This document shows, piece after piece, positions 1 to 7,474 of a stretch of DNA of 15,806 bases. Numbering within the stretch: the first letter of the stretch is position 1; each line of letters starts with the position of its first letter. The notes below the pieces were generated by a model, which had not been told where the DNA came from, did no database searches, and saw nothing but the letters and a program-made list of their open reading frames with translations. Position numbers and translations under genes: made by a program. The stretch comes from Saprospiraceae bacterium (lineage in GTDB: Bacteria; Bacteroidota; Bacteroidia; Chitinophagales; Saprospiraceae), in assembly GCA_020852155.1 (NCBI GenBank), contig JADZBJ010000226.1, positions 1 to 15,806 of the forward strand, given 5' to 3'.

Positions 1-1733
1 CGGAGTTTTTCTCCACCGAATTTAAGTCGCGATGGCTTTACGGGAAAATCCTGCGCGACAACAACGACAACTGCCTGCCTGACGTCGGGGAGTCGCCGCT
101 GAACCAGTGGATTGTCCGCGCTACTCATCAAACTGACGGACAAAAGCAATACGCCCGCAGTTTTAACGACGGGCGTTACGAACTCAACCTGGACAGTGCG
201 GTTTATTCAGTTGAGTTGCTACCCCCGGCGCCGACCTGGGACGATTGCGATGCTGCGCCGGTAGTTGACCTCACGCAAAACACAGCCGATTCGCTGAATT
301 TCTCCGCTGAAGTCTTCGAAAATTGTCCGCTGCTGAATATCGAAATCAGTGTGCCGTTTTTGCGGCGCTGCTACCCCAATAATTATCAGATCAGGTGGTG
401 CAACCTCGGCAGCGCTGCCGCTGATTCTGCGGTGGTGACATTGAACCTGCCGACAGGGCTTATCCTGCAAAGTGTAGGGTTGCCTTATGTATGGACCGGT
501 TCGCATCAGATTCAGGTGTTTGTTGGGACCGTAGCGGCTGGCGATTGCGGGCAGTTTACGATGCAGGTTTTGGTGGATTGCAACGCCGAATTGGGCAGCA
601 CGCTCTGCGTGAATGGCGCCATTTCGCCGGATTCGCTGTGCGTCAATGCCCCCAACTGGTCGGGTGCCGACCTGCATGCCGATGCACGCTGCGATATGGA
701 TTCGGTCTTTTTCAAGATCGAAAACCGGGGCGGCGGCGGCATGATTCAAAACCTTGAATATGTCATCATCGAAGATGAGGTGATTATGCGCACCGGAAGT
801 TTCCAGTTGCCCGCCGGAGATTCGGTGATTGTTTCCTTCCCGGCCACGAGCGGTTATCAGCGCATACAGTTTCCGCAGGAACCTGGACACCCTTATCCGG
901 GCCTGGTCAGCGCTGGTATGGAAGGTTGCGGCGCGGGTTTTACGGGCTGGTTTTTCACGAATTATCCGTTTGAAGACCCTTCGCCATTTAGCGAGCAGGA
1001 ATGCTCGGCGGTGATCTCCTCTTTTGACCCGAACGACAAGGCTGCTACGCCACAGGGTGTCGGCGATGCGCATTATATCTGGCCTGAAACGCGGCTGAAG
1101 TATAAAATTCGTTTTCAAAACACCGGAACGGATACGGCATTTACGGTCGTGCTGCGCGATACGCTTTCGACCTGGCTGGATGTATCCACTTTTCAAACGG
1201 GCGCTGCTTCGCACACTTATACGTGGGATATTTCGGGTCAGGGTGTACTGACGGTCCGATTTGACAATATTTTATTGCCGGATTCGACGACCAATGAACC
1301 GGCCTCGCACGGGTTTGTATCTTTTTCCATTCGACCCTCGGCGGATATGCCGCTCGGACTGGTGCTTGAAAACCGTGCGGGTATTTACTTCGATTTCAAC
1401 GATGTGGTGCTGACCAATACTGTTTTTCATACCGTGGATACGGGCTTTCTGGCGGTTAATCCTTCCATTTCAATAAAGGATATCAAGGAAGAAAATACCC
1501 TTGTTATTTACCCTGTTCCCGCCCGTGAAACAGTGTATATATCGTTGAAAGACAAACCTTTAAAACAAGGCAGTATTCGGCTGTTCAATGCGCCGGGGCA
1601 ATTGGTCAGGCAACAAAAAATCACAGGAGCAGACTTTGAACTTTCACGCGGAAACCTGCCGTCGGGCTGGTATTTACTGGAAATACGCGACGGTGATGTC
1701 GTGGTTAGTCGCGGGAAAGTGGTGTTTAAATAG
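1..1733 (+). CDS. T9SS-sorted multidomain surface protein, 3' part (5' end outside window)
   Basis: The frame is open from the first bases (first full codon at 3) to the TAG at 1731-1733, giving 576 visible residues. An internal TTG at 216 is not the start, because the 71 codons before it encode a recognisable module (DNNDNCLPDVGE, prealbumin/SdrD_B-like). Visible order: prealbumin-like module (about 10-90); Cys-rich DUF11-like module (about 105-320); DUF7619-like domain starting at FDPNDKA (about 338-480) with FQNTGTDTAFTV and NRAGIYFDFN; T9SS type A sorting tail from about 498 (VIYPVPARE, then LPSGWYLLEIRDG). The tail predicts export through the outer membrane by T9SS. The 1188-aa protein at 7475-11041 has the same modules after a long Asp-box region, so the missing 5' end may encode a similar propeller; that is inference. 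The substrate is unknown. Confidence 0.9.
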   Translation, partial: EFFSTEFKSRWLYGKILRDNNDNCLPDVGESPLNQWIVRATHQTDGQKQYARSFNDGRYELNLDSAVYSVELLPPAPTWDDCDAAPVVDLTQNTADSLNFSAEVFENCPLLNIEISVPFLRRCYPNNYQIRWCNLGSAAADSAVVTLNLPTGLILQSVGLPYVWTGSHQIQVFVGTVAAGDCGQFTMQVLVDCNAELGSTLCVNGAISPDSLCVNAPNWSGADLHADARCDMDSVFFKIENRGGGGMIQNLEYVIIEDEVIMRTGSFQLPAGDSVIVSFPATSGYQRIQFPQEPGHPYPGLVSAGMEGCGAGFTGWFFTNYPFEDPSPFSEQECSAVISSFDPNDKAATPQGVGDAHYIWPETRLKYKIRFQNTGTDTAFTVVLRDTLSTWLDVSTFQTGAASHTYTWDISGQGVLTVRFDNILLPDSTTNEPASHGFVSFSIRPSADMPLGLVLENRAGIYFDFNDVVLTNTVFHTVDTGFLAVNPSISIKDIKEENTLVIYPVPARETVYISLKDKPLKQGSIRLFNAPGQLVRQQKITGADFELSRGNLPSGWYLLEIRDGDVVVSRGKVVFK

Positions 1734-1760
1734 CAGGGGCGGGGCTTGCCCCCGCCCTGC
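1733..1760. repeat. GC-rich hairpin directly after the stop codon (terminator-like)
   Basis: Bases 1733-1744 pair with 1750-1760 in an 11-bp stem with one bulged G (1739) and the loop CTTGC. It begins on the last base of the TAG stop. No T-run follows, so it is not a textbook intrinsic terminator. The loop and inner stem are the reverse complement of the GGGGCAAGCCCC-type hairpins at 1874-1916, so it is probably the inverted member of one repeat family that may also stop or stabilise the transcript. Confidence 0.6.
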
Positions 1761-1773
1761 TCAGCGCGAAGCT

Positions 1774-1862
1774 AAGTCTCATATTTAACCGGGATAAGTC
1801 TCGTGTTTAACCGGGGCAAGTCTAAAATACGAGATGGACAAGTCTCGTAACTGAGTAAAGAC
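1774..1862. repeat. Degenerate 22-bp tandem repeat, about four units
   Basis: AAGTCT recurs at 1774, 1796, 1818 and 1840, exactly 22 bp apart. The first two units match closely (AAGTCTC, then RTRTTTAACCGGG); the third and fourth decay after AAGTCT. Further AAG phases at 1863, 1880 and 1904 lead into the GC-rich hairpins. Units abut with no unique spacers, so this is not a CRISPR array. No open frame of note is present. Its role is unknown. Confidence 0.6.
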
Positions 1863-1873
1863 AAGCATTATTC

Positions 1874-1916
1874 GGGGGCAAGCCCCATAACCAAGGCAGG
1901 GGCAAGCCCTGCCCCG
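1874..1916. repeat. Two short GCAAG-loop hairpins upstream of the delta-60 protein gene
   Basis: GGGG (1875-1878) pairs with CCCC (1883-1886) around CAAG. GGCAGGG (1895-1901) pairs perfectly with CCCTGCC (1907-1913) around GCAAG. The same core in the opposite orientation forms the hairpin at 1733-1760, so the gap is bounded by inverted GC-rich repeats. The second hairpin ends about 25 bp before the next start codon (1938) and could affect its expression. Confidence 0.55.
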
Positions 1917-1937
1917 ACGGGTGTCACTACTTTTATT

Positions 1938-3467
1938 ATGAACATATTTTCACGCATTTTCACACTTTCATGCTTGATTGTTTCAGGCATTTCGGCGCAG
2001 CCGGGTACACTCGACAACAGTTTTGGTACAGGTGGCAAGGTCATTCACAGCATTGGCGTTAAGGACGACTGGGCCTGGTGTGCTGCGCTTCAGCCGGATG
2101 GCAAAATCATCGCGGCAGGTTATTCCACTGTTGATTTCGTGACGCGCCAGGCGGTGACTCGATTCCTGCCCAACGGAACTCCTGACGCCAGTTTTGGTAC
2201 GGGTGGCAACTATGTTTCGACTACGGAGCGGGAAGTCCTTGGCGTAGCCCTCCAAAACGATGGCAAAATCGTCACCTGCGGATTTCAGTACAACAGTAAT
2301 TTTTACGGCGGTTTTGCGGTGTCGCGCCTGAATGCGAATGGTACGCCTGATGCTACGTTTGGTACCAACGGCTCGGTTCGTCATGCTTTTAATACTGTAA
2401 AAGAAGAAGCACACACGGTTGTCGTTCAATCCGATGGCAAAATCATCGCAGCAGGTTTTGTTGAAACAGGCACCAACAATTACAATTTTGCACTGATTCG
2501 CCTGAACGCCGATGGTACATTGGATAACTCGTTCGGCACTGCCGGGAAAGTGACGACTCAGGTCGGCACGGGCCATGATGTTATTGAAGACATGATCTTG
2601 TTGCCTGACGGCAAAATTCTGGTTTGCGGTAATTCATGGGATGCCATGAACCAGGACCACATCGCCCTGGCGCGGTATAACACGAATGGCACGCTGGATA
2701 ACACTTTTGGTACTAACGGCATTTACGTCGGGCAAAAAGGCGAAGGCATTGAACTGCTCCGGGCCAGCGATGGCAAAATCTTGCTGGCTGGTCGCGAAGT
2801 GGGCACAACCGTACCCGATGCTTTCATCTGGCGTTTCAGTGCCAACGGCGTACTTGACAATACTTTCGGTACCGCAGGACTTGCTTCGGTGGCGGATATT
2901 TCGCTGAATGGCGCTGCACTACAAAACGATGGCAAAATCATCATCACGGGTCTTAAATCTTCGGATTTTGCCACGGCTCGCCTGACAGCAAATGGAAGTC
3001 TGGATAACGCTTTCGGCACGAATGGCGTGGCCAAGACTAACCTGGCGCCATTTTCCGGCCTCGATCAGCCACACGAAGCGCTGATTCAGTCTGACGGAAG
3101 AATTCTCATCGTCGGTGAATCCTATCAGGGATCGAAGCACAACATGTCCATGGCGCGCTATCAGGCTTCTGGCAGCAGCGGGTTAGATGACGCCGAAGTA
3201 TTTACCTCTTTCAAGGTATTTCCTAACCCAATGGCGGATGATTCACGCTTGCAAATCGCTTTGGAGGATGATTTTACCGGAACTTTACGGTTTGACCTGA
3301 TCGCGCTTGACGGACGCATTTTAAAAACGTTTTACGAAGAAAAAACGGCGCGTAACGTCATCGAGGTTCTAAACGTTGTCGAGGTTCTAAACCTCGACAA
3401 CGTTAGCGCATTTTTCCTGCGTATTTCAGGTGGTAAATACTCCGCAACGCGCTTGGTATTGCGATAA
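1938..3467 (+). CDS. Delta-60 repeat seven-bladed beta-propeller protein with T9SS sorting domain
   Basis: A secreted protein of 509 residues. Residues 1-20 form a signal peptide ending ISA before Gln21. The body (about 21-415) is a delta-60 repeat array: seven FGTxG motifs (for example LDNSFGTGGKV, LDNTFGTNGIY) alternate with seven DGKI/DGRI motifs (LQPDGKIIAAG, LLPDGKILVCG). A sevenfold count fits one complete seven-bladed propeller. The T9SS type A tail starts at about 424 (FKVFPNPMADD) and ends SATRLVLR. The tail carries an in-frame palindromic repeat at residues 473-489, described separately. Only 12 bp separate it from the next gene, so the two are probably co-transcribed. No catalytic residues are recognised; it is likely a surface or secreted binding protein, ligand unknown. 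Confidence 0.92.
   Translation: MNIFSRIFTLSCLIVSGISAQPGTLDNSFGTGGKVIHSIGVKDDWAWCAALQPDGKIIAAGYSTVDFVTRQAVTRFLPNGTPDASFGTGGNYVSTTEREVLGVALQNDGKIVTCGFQYNSNFYGGFAVSRLNANGTPDATFGTNGSVRHAFNTVKEEAHTVVVQSDGKIIAAGFVETGTNNYNFALIRLNADGTLDNSFGTAGKVTTQVGTGHDVIEDMILLPDGKILVCGNSWDAMNQDHIALARYNTNGTLDNTFGTNGIYVGQKGEGIELLRASDGKILLAGREVGTTVPDAFIWRFSANGVLDNTFGTAGLASVADISLNGAALQNDGKIIITGLKSSDFATARLTANGSLDNAFGTNGVAKTNLAPFSGLDQPHEALIQSDGRILIVGESYQGSKHNMSMARYQASGSSGLDDAEVFTSFKVFPNPMADDSRLQIALEDDFTGTLRFDLIALDGRILKTFYEEKTARNVIEVLNVVEVLNLDNVSAFFLRISGGKYSATRLVLR
3354..3404. repeat. Palindromic repeat, copy 1, inside the coding region of the sorting domain
   Basis: The left arm AACGTTGTCGAGGTT (3372-3386) and right arm AACCTCGACAACGTT (3390-3404) are perfect 15-bp reverse complements around CTA. 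An 18-bp direct copy of the left half precedes it at 3354-3371, with 16 of 18 bases identical. The whole is 51 bp, a multiple of three, and is read in frame as NVIEVL, NVVEVL, NLDNV. The same palindrome occurs at 6001-6033 and, decayed, at 6618-6650. Confidence 0.85.
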
Positions 3468-3479
3468 CTCCCGACAATC

Positions 3480-5990
3480 ATGAATAAATACCTGCTGGGC
3501 TTACTTCTTTTTACGGCGCAAATCGCTGCTGGGCAAACTGAACTCTTTCACGTTTTTGGCCGACCATACAGGCCATCGCAGAACCCGTATATCGTATCTG
3601 CGGCTGAAAAAGGACACTTTTGGGTGGCTGGTGAAATGGCCGATTGCGGCGAGTCAGACATTCTGCTGGCCGAGACAGACTCAACGGGAACAATCGTTCG
3701 GGCGGATACGCTCGGCGACATTTCGACCGATTCATACATCCTGGACTTCAAACGCGACAGTAGCTCAGGCGTGCTCTGGTTGCTCACCTTGCGTCAGCAA
3801 TTGTTGGATGACGCGATTCCCAATGCCTTAGTCATTCATAAATTTGATGAAAATGGGCACTTGCTTCTGGAAAAACACATTGCAAACGCTCCTTTTGGCT
3901 ATGTGCAACCGATATCAGGCGGCGGCGTTGTCGTGGCCGCTGCCGGCGAATACAGTTGCCGGTTGATTCGACTTGCAGCCAATGCAGATCAGGTATGGGC
4001 AACAGATGTCAGTGGTATTAATGTCAATGAAGATTTTGACCAGTTGACCGGAAGTGACTCCGGGACAATTATCTGGACCACCCGAAATTTCAATAATCAG
4101 GAAGTTGTTTTGAATGCGTTTGCCGTATCAGATGGCGCCTTGTTGTGGCAAAATGCCTTAGATGCGCCGCTAAACGTCAGTAAAGTAACCGCAGTTGGGG
4201 CCTGCTATAACCTGAAAGACAGCACCACCATCGCTCATTACGAACTTCAAAACAACAACAATACATTGCAATATGTATTCACGAAGGTCAATGCGGAGGG
4301 TACTGAACTTTGGCAATTTGTAGCGTATTCTCGTAGGTATACCCAGGGGCTGTCGCGTCAGATCACGGTAGATACGGCGACCAACACGTGTACGCTGCTC
4401 AACTCCGGCGGTTACGTGCGTTGCGACCTCGATTCCGGGTATGTTGTTTCGGAATACGATTTTCACCTTCTGCCACTTGCTTCAACACAGGAAGACTGGA
4501 GCAGTGCCCTGTTGACAGACAGCGCCTTGACATTGGTCGGGCGGCTGCAAGGGCAGGCGCACTTTGCACGATTTGACATGGTGGATTCCACCTTTTCGCA
4601 GCAAAAAGACCTGTTTACATTGCCCAGCCAATTTGAAACTGATGCCATTGCCATGATGACTACCGACGAAGATGGTAACTATTTTGTAGCGAATTATCAG
4701 GATTTTGAAGGGCAACTGAGTACCGATGTGATACTCCGCAAGTTTAATGCCGTCGGGGATTTAGCGTTTCAAAAGACATTTTTTAATCGCAACAGACAAT
4801 ACCCGCAGGCGCTGACCCGGTTGCAGGATGGACATATCCTGCTCATGTCTTTTTCCGATGTGTACTCGGATACGTCAAAGTTGGTTTTGCAAAAAATCAA
4901 TGCCTTGACTGGCGATTTAATCTGGGAAAAACGACACCTTCAACCCATTTCGATGTCAAGACGGGATCGTTCGCCGGTAAAAGCCACGACGGATAATGGC
5001 GTCATTGTAGTACTCACACGACAATTCAAACTGCCCAATGGTGAAAAAGTAGAGTATCAAACCTGCGCTATCCGATTCTCTGCGCTGGGTGATACCGTCT
5101 GGGCCGCCCGATATTTACCGGATGCCAATGCCGCTGCGGCCACCAGCAAACGACGGTTTTTTACCGACATGGAATGGATGCCCGACGGTTCGCTGCTGGC
5201 CATCGGCGAAGTGGAAATGGCCCACGGATTTGGATTGCATTTTAATGCTGTAAATGGCCAGCAAATCGCTGCATTTGAAGTGAACCCCGGCATTTTTCCG
5301 GATGCCCGCCTCAATACGGTAGTGCCCATTTCCATGACGGAGGCCATCGTGCATGCCAACCCGCGAAGGATAATGCGTATTTCGACCGTGACAGGTCAAG
5401 TGCTTCACTTTGAGTTTTTATATTTTAATAATGGCGCATCTCAATCATCGCACCTGTTTCGTACGCCCGATGGCCGGGTAATGGGCCTTTTCGGAAACAT
5501 TCCATACCATCCGGATTCCAAGGGCTTTCGGGTGGTTGAAATCAGGGAGAACGACCTGAGTATTTTGTCCAACACTGAATTGCGCGAAGAAAACCTGGTG
5601 ATGAGCGATGCCGTCTTGTTGCCTGATTGTGGAATAGCCGCTGTCGGGCCATTCCGAAACGGTGCGGATAATGATCTTTACCTGACGAAAATCGCCCCGG
5701 TTTGTACGTCGGTTGAAGTCGTCAATCCGATAGCCGCTGAATCGGCTTTTGAGGTGCATCCCAATCCGCTGGCGGAGCATGAGGCGCTTCAAATCAGCCT
5801 TGAAAACGACTTTTTGGGTAAGGTCAAATTCGAGGTTTTCAGCCTGAACGGTCAGCGTCTCGGATTTTTTGTAGGAGAAAAAAACGCTCGAGAGCAGGTG
5901 TTTGAATGGAAAAACGTACCCGGTACAGGGCCGTTTCTCTTGCGTATGTCGGACGGAAAAAATGCGGTGACGCGGTTGGTGATACGATAA
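3480..5990 (+). CDS. Large secreted repeat protein with T9SS sorting domain, propeller-like
   Basis: 836 residues. The signal peptide is residues 1-18 (IAAG before Gln19). No named family is certain for the body (about 20-745). It is rich in short strand-turn segments of the kind FDENGHLLLEKHI, FNAVGDLAFQKTF, INALTGDLIWEKRH and FSALGDTVWAARY, recurring through its length, which suggests beta-propeller blades related to the delta-60/PQQ-like type. The T9SS type A tail begins at about 757 (EVHPNPLAEHEALQ) and ends AVTRLVIR. It closely resembles the tail of the preceding protein (NPLA/NPMA, L-QI-LE-DF, EK-AR, TRLV[IL]R), so the pair probably arose by duplication. It lies 12 bp downstream of that gene, presumably in one operon. 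A palindrome follows the stop by 10 bp. Function and ligand are unknown. Confidence 0.88.
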   Translation: MNKYLLGLLLFTAQIAAGQTELFHVFGRPYRPSQNPYIVSAAEKGHFWVAGEMADCGESDILLAETDSTGTIVRADTLGDISTDSYILDFKRDSSSGVLWLLTLRQQLLDDAIPNALVIHKFDENGHLLLEKHIANAPFGYVQPISGGGVVVAAAGEYSCRLIRLAANADQVWATDVSGINVNEDFDQLTGSDSGTIIWTTRNFNNQEVVLNAFAVSDGALLWQNALDAPLNVSKVTAVGACYNLKDSTTIAHYELQNNNNTLQYVFTKVNAEGTELWQFVAYSRRYTQGLSRQITVDTATNTCTLLNSGGYVRCDLDSGYVVSEYDFHLLPLASTQEDWSSALLTDSALTLVGRLQGQAHFARFDMVDSTFSQQKDLFTLPSQFETDAIAMMTTDEDGNYFVANYQDFEGQLSTDVILRKFNAVGDLAFQKTFFNRNRQYPQALTRLQDGHILLMSFSDVYSDTSKLVLQKINALTGDLIWEKRHLQPISMSRRDRSPVKATTDNGVIVVLTRQFKLPNGEKVEYQTCAIRFSALGDTVWAARYLPDANAAAATSKRRFFTDMEWMPDGSLLAIGEVEMAHGFGLHFNAVNGQQIAAFEVNPGIFPDARLNTVVPISMTEAIVHANPRRIMRISTVTGQVLHFEFLYFNNGASQSSHLFRTPDGRVMGLFGNIPYHPDSKGFRVVEIRENDLSILSNTELREENLVMSDAVLLPDCGIAAVGPFRNGADNDLYLTKIAPVCTSVEVVNPIAAESAFEVHPNPLAEHEALQISLENDFLGKVKFEVFSLNGQRLGFFVGEKNAREQVFEWKNVPGTGPFLLRMSDGKNAVTRLVIR

Positions 5991-6000
5991 CGAAAACAAC

Positions 6001-6033
6001 AACGTCGTCGAGGTTTCAAACCTCGACGACGTT
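6001..6033. repeat. Palindromic repeat, copy 2, after the stop of the 836-aa protein gene
   Basis: The arms AACGTCGTCGAGGTT (6001-6015) and AACCTCGACGACGTT (6019-6033) are perfect 15-bp reverse complements with loop TCA. Relative to copy 1, position 6 of the left arm and its partner both change (T-A to C-G), so pairing is kept. The AACAAC before it is shared with copy 3 and the AGC after it with copy 1. It could act as a transcript-end hairpin, but no T-run follows. Confidence 0.85.
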
Positions 6034-6072
6034 AGCCCATCCATATAATCTACAAAATTTTCATATAAAACC

Positions 6073-6504
6073 ATGTTCAAGCACCTCGCTAAAAACCCCG
6101 CAATAAGCTTTTTGCAAACTGGCGCCATGGCATTTTTGCCCCTACTTACCTTGACTGTAGCCGGGCGCAAGTTGCAAAATGCCCTTGGCTCCAATTGGTT
6201 TGAGGTTTTCACAATGACCTCTGCCTACCTCGCTCTTTTTGGTAGCCTGACACTTTTGACCGCAGTCGGTTATTTTTTGAAAGTGAAAAACGGAGGGCAA
6301 ACCAGTATTGTGAAAAGCCGCATACAGCTCGCCTTTACCGTTACGGCTATGGCCTTTTTCATCACCGGAGCCTTGCTTTTGCCTACAATTGGCCAGCGCA
6401 TGATGGGCGGTTTTGTTGCCCTTTCGCTGCTGTCTATGCTTGCCGCATTGAGCGTTTTTGTAGCGAACCTATTGACCAGGAAGGGGAATGATATGGAGGA
6501 CTAA
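6073..6504 (+). CDS. Small four-helix integral membrane protein, unknown function
   Basis: 143 residues, no signal peptide, not recognised as a named family. Four hydrophobic segments are visible at about 13-31, 46-69, 86-106 and 112-134, joined by short basic or polar loops (VKNGGQTSIVKSR between the second and third). The C-terminus is RKGNDMED, polar and acidic. The short first loop and the basic stretch between helices 2 and 3 suggest both ends and that loop are cytoplasmic. The ATG at 6073 lies 82 bp after the preceding gene, with a palindrome in between, so it may be read through from upstream or have its own weak promoter. A long opposite-strand frame covers part of it, but the clean helix pattern favours this strand. 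Confidence 0.72.
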   Translation: MFKHLAKNPAISFLQTGAMAFLPLLTLTVAGRKLQNALGSNWFEVFTMTSAYLALFGSLTLLTAVGYFLKVKNGGQTSIVKSRIQLAFTVTAMAFFITGALLLPTIGQRMMGGFVALSLLSMLAALSVFVANLLTRKGNDMED

Positions 6505-6552
6505 TGGCCGTGGGCATCGCATTGGAAATTTCAGACAACTCCTCAATCCCGG

Positions 6553-6576
6553 CAACTCACGGGGTGGCCCGTGTTG
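6553..6576 (+). terminator. Possible transcript-end hairpin after the membrane protein gene
   Basis: CACGGG (6558-6563) pairs with CCCGTG (6568-6573) around GTGG. CAA (6553-6555) and TTG (6574-6576) extend the stem across a two-base bulge. It lies about 50 bp after the stop at 6504, before a convergent gene. No T-run follows, so termination is only a suggestion. Confidence 0.35.
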
Positions 6577-6617
6577 CATGGTCAACCCCTAACTGATTAC
6601 TCTACAGATTTAACAAC

Positions 6618-6650
6618 AACGTCGTCGAGGTTTAAAACCCCAACAACGCT
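6618..6650. repeat. Palindromic repeat, copy 3, one arm decayed, overlapping a gene end
   Basis: The left arm AACGTCGTCGAGGTT (6618-6632) is identical to copy 2, as are the preceding AACAAC and the T after it, 22 bp in all. The right arm (6636-6650, AACCCCAACAACGCT) differs at three positions from the right arm of copy 1. Bases 6632-6650 are also the end of the minus-strand gene: they supply its stop codon and its last residues (ALLGF). Confidence 0.75.
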
Positions 6651-7363
6651 TTAATTTCAGCATTGATTTCGGCCTGGCTGGCGTCTTTAAAACTGGCGAG
6701 GTGTTCAGCGATATTCTGAGGTTTATCCACCTCGATCTTTTGAGCGCGGAGTTGGTAAGTATTGCCCATATTCGCGTCATTGCCGAGGCACAGGCCCAAC
6801 ATTTTACCATCGCGCTGGACAAAAAGCGGCATGTCTTTCAATGCTCCGGCGGGGTTGAAGGTCTGAGTCAGGTAGAGGGTTGCTGCGACATTGCCTTCAA
6901 TAGACAGTTCTACTGTTTCACAGGCAGCGCCCTGAATGGTTACGACCGGCGAACTGGTCTGCTTCATGATAAAAGCGGGGTCATTGTACGGGCCAAAAAT
7001 GTTGGAAGCCAGGTCGTTTTCGCCGGTTTCTTCCTGCCTGAATTTCTTGTTGCCAAATGTAAGACAGGAGTAGGCTTTTCCGGCCTTTAAATCCTTGATG
7101 ATCTCAACCGTAATCACGTCCATAGATTTTGGCGTCGGGTTGATGGCATATTTTCGAATCAGAAAAAAACGGTCATCGCCGTAGGCTGAATAGCGTGTTT
7201 TAGCGAACATCAGTTGGCCAACAGGGTCGTCAGCGCTGACATTTTCGTAACCATAATCAATAAAAATGGATTTAATTTCGGACTTATTTTCCTGTGCATG
7301 GCTGGTAAATTGAAACAGCAAAAGACCCAAAACCCATGTAAAAAAGCATTTTTGATACAACAT
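6632..7363 (-). CDS. Small secreted/periplasmic protein of unknown function
   Basis: 243 residues. The signal peptide is residues 1-23 (LLLFQFTSHA before Gln24). There is no lipobox Cys and no T9SS tail, so it is probably periplasmic. The mature part alternates strands (FFLIRKYAIN, VITVEIIKDL, VVTIQGAACETVELSIEG, ATLYLTQTFNP) and ends in a helical, Ala/Glu-rich stretch (QNIAEHLASFKDASQAEINAEIKALLGF). The overall look is that of Bacteroidota beta-sheet periplasmic proteins (DUF4412-like), but I would not assign it to that family without a profile search. The final five residues and the stop come from a palindromic repeat, so the original C-terminus may have differed. It is convergent with the membrane protein gene and divergent from the Asp-box protein gene. 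Confidence 0.8.
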   Translation of the reverse strand: MLYQKCFFTWVLGLLLFQFTSHAQENKSEIKSIFIDYGYENVSADDPVGQLMFAKTRYSAYGDDRFFLIRKYAINPTPKSMDVITVEIIKDLKAGKAYSCLTFGNKKFRQEETGENDLASNIFGPYNDPAFIMKQTSSPVVTIQGAACETVELSIEGNVAATLYLTQTFNPAGALKDMPLFVQRDGKMLGLCLGNDANMGNTYQLRAQKIEVDKPQNIAEHLASFKDASQAEINAEIKALLGF

Positions 7364-7389
7364 TCCTGAAAGATGTTTCGGTGAAAAGA

Positions 7390-7425
7390 TGTCATAAAAT
7401 TACGAATTAATCGGCTGTTATGACA
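7390..7425. promoter_or_regulatory. Operator-like inverted repeat between divergent genes
   Basis: TGTCATAA (7390-7397) and TTATGACA (7418-7425) are perfect 8-bp inverted arms separated by 20 bp, in the 111-bp gap between the divergent genes at 7363 (-) and 7475 (+). The arms overlap the two candidate promoter elements for the minus-strand gene. A dimeric regulator could bind here; no regulator gene is in the window. Confidence 0.35.
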
Positions 7426-7427
7426 AA
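7395..7427 (-). promoter_or_regulatory. Candidate Bacteroidota promoter for the minus-strand secreted protein gene
   Basis: On the minus strand, TTTG (7427-7424) is followed after 21 bp by TAATTTTA (7402-7395). This matches five of six fixed positions of the Bacteroidota -7 element TAnnTTTG, with the -33 TTTG at a permitted distance. The predicted transcript would start about 25 bp before the ATG at 7363. Such short elements arise by chance, hence the modest confidence. Confidence 0.4.
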
Positions 7428-7474
7428 TTTTTGTATGTCTTTTTCAGATTCAACTCATTGAAATTCAATATAAT

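Noticed and set aside
219..1214. Long opposite-strand frame (331 codons) over the first gene
   Set aside because: It mirrors the codon pattern of the clear plus-strand gene, is rich in Arg/His, and shows no domain.
1774..1862. CRISPR-like array
   Set aside because: The 22-bp units are directly adjacent and degenerate, with no spacers and no cas genes.
5445..6212. Opposite-strand frame of 255 codons over the end of the 836-aa protein and the membrane protein
   Set aside because: It crosses a palindrome and two plus-strand genes with good protein features; its own translation has no signal, domain or regular pattern.
7468..7473. TATAAT directly before the ATG at 7475
   Set aside because: As a -10 element it would place the transcript start inside the coding region, and Bacteroidota promoters use a different consensus.
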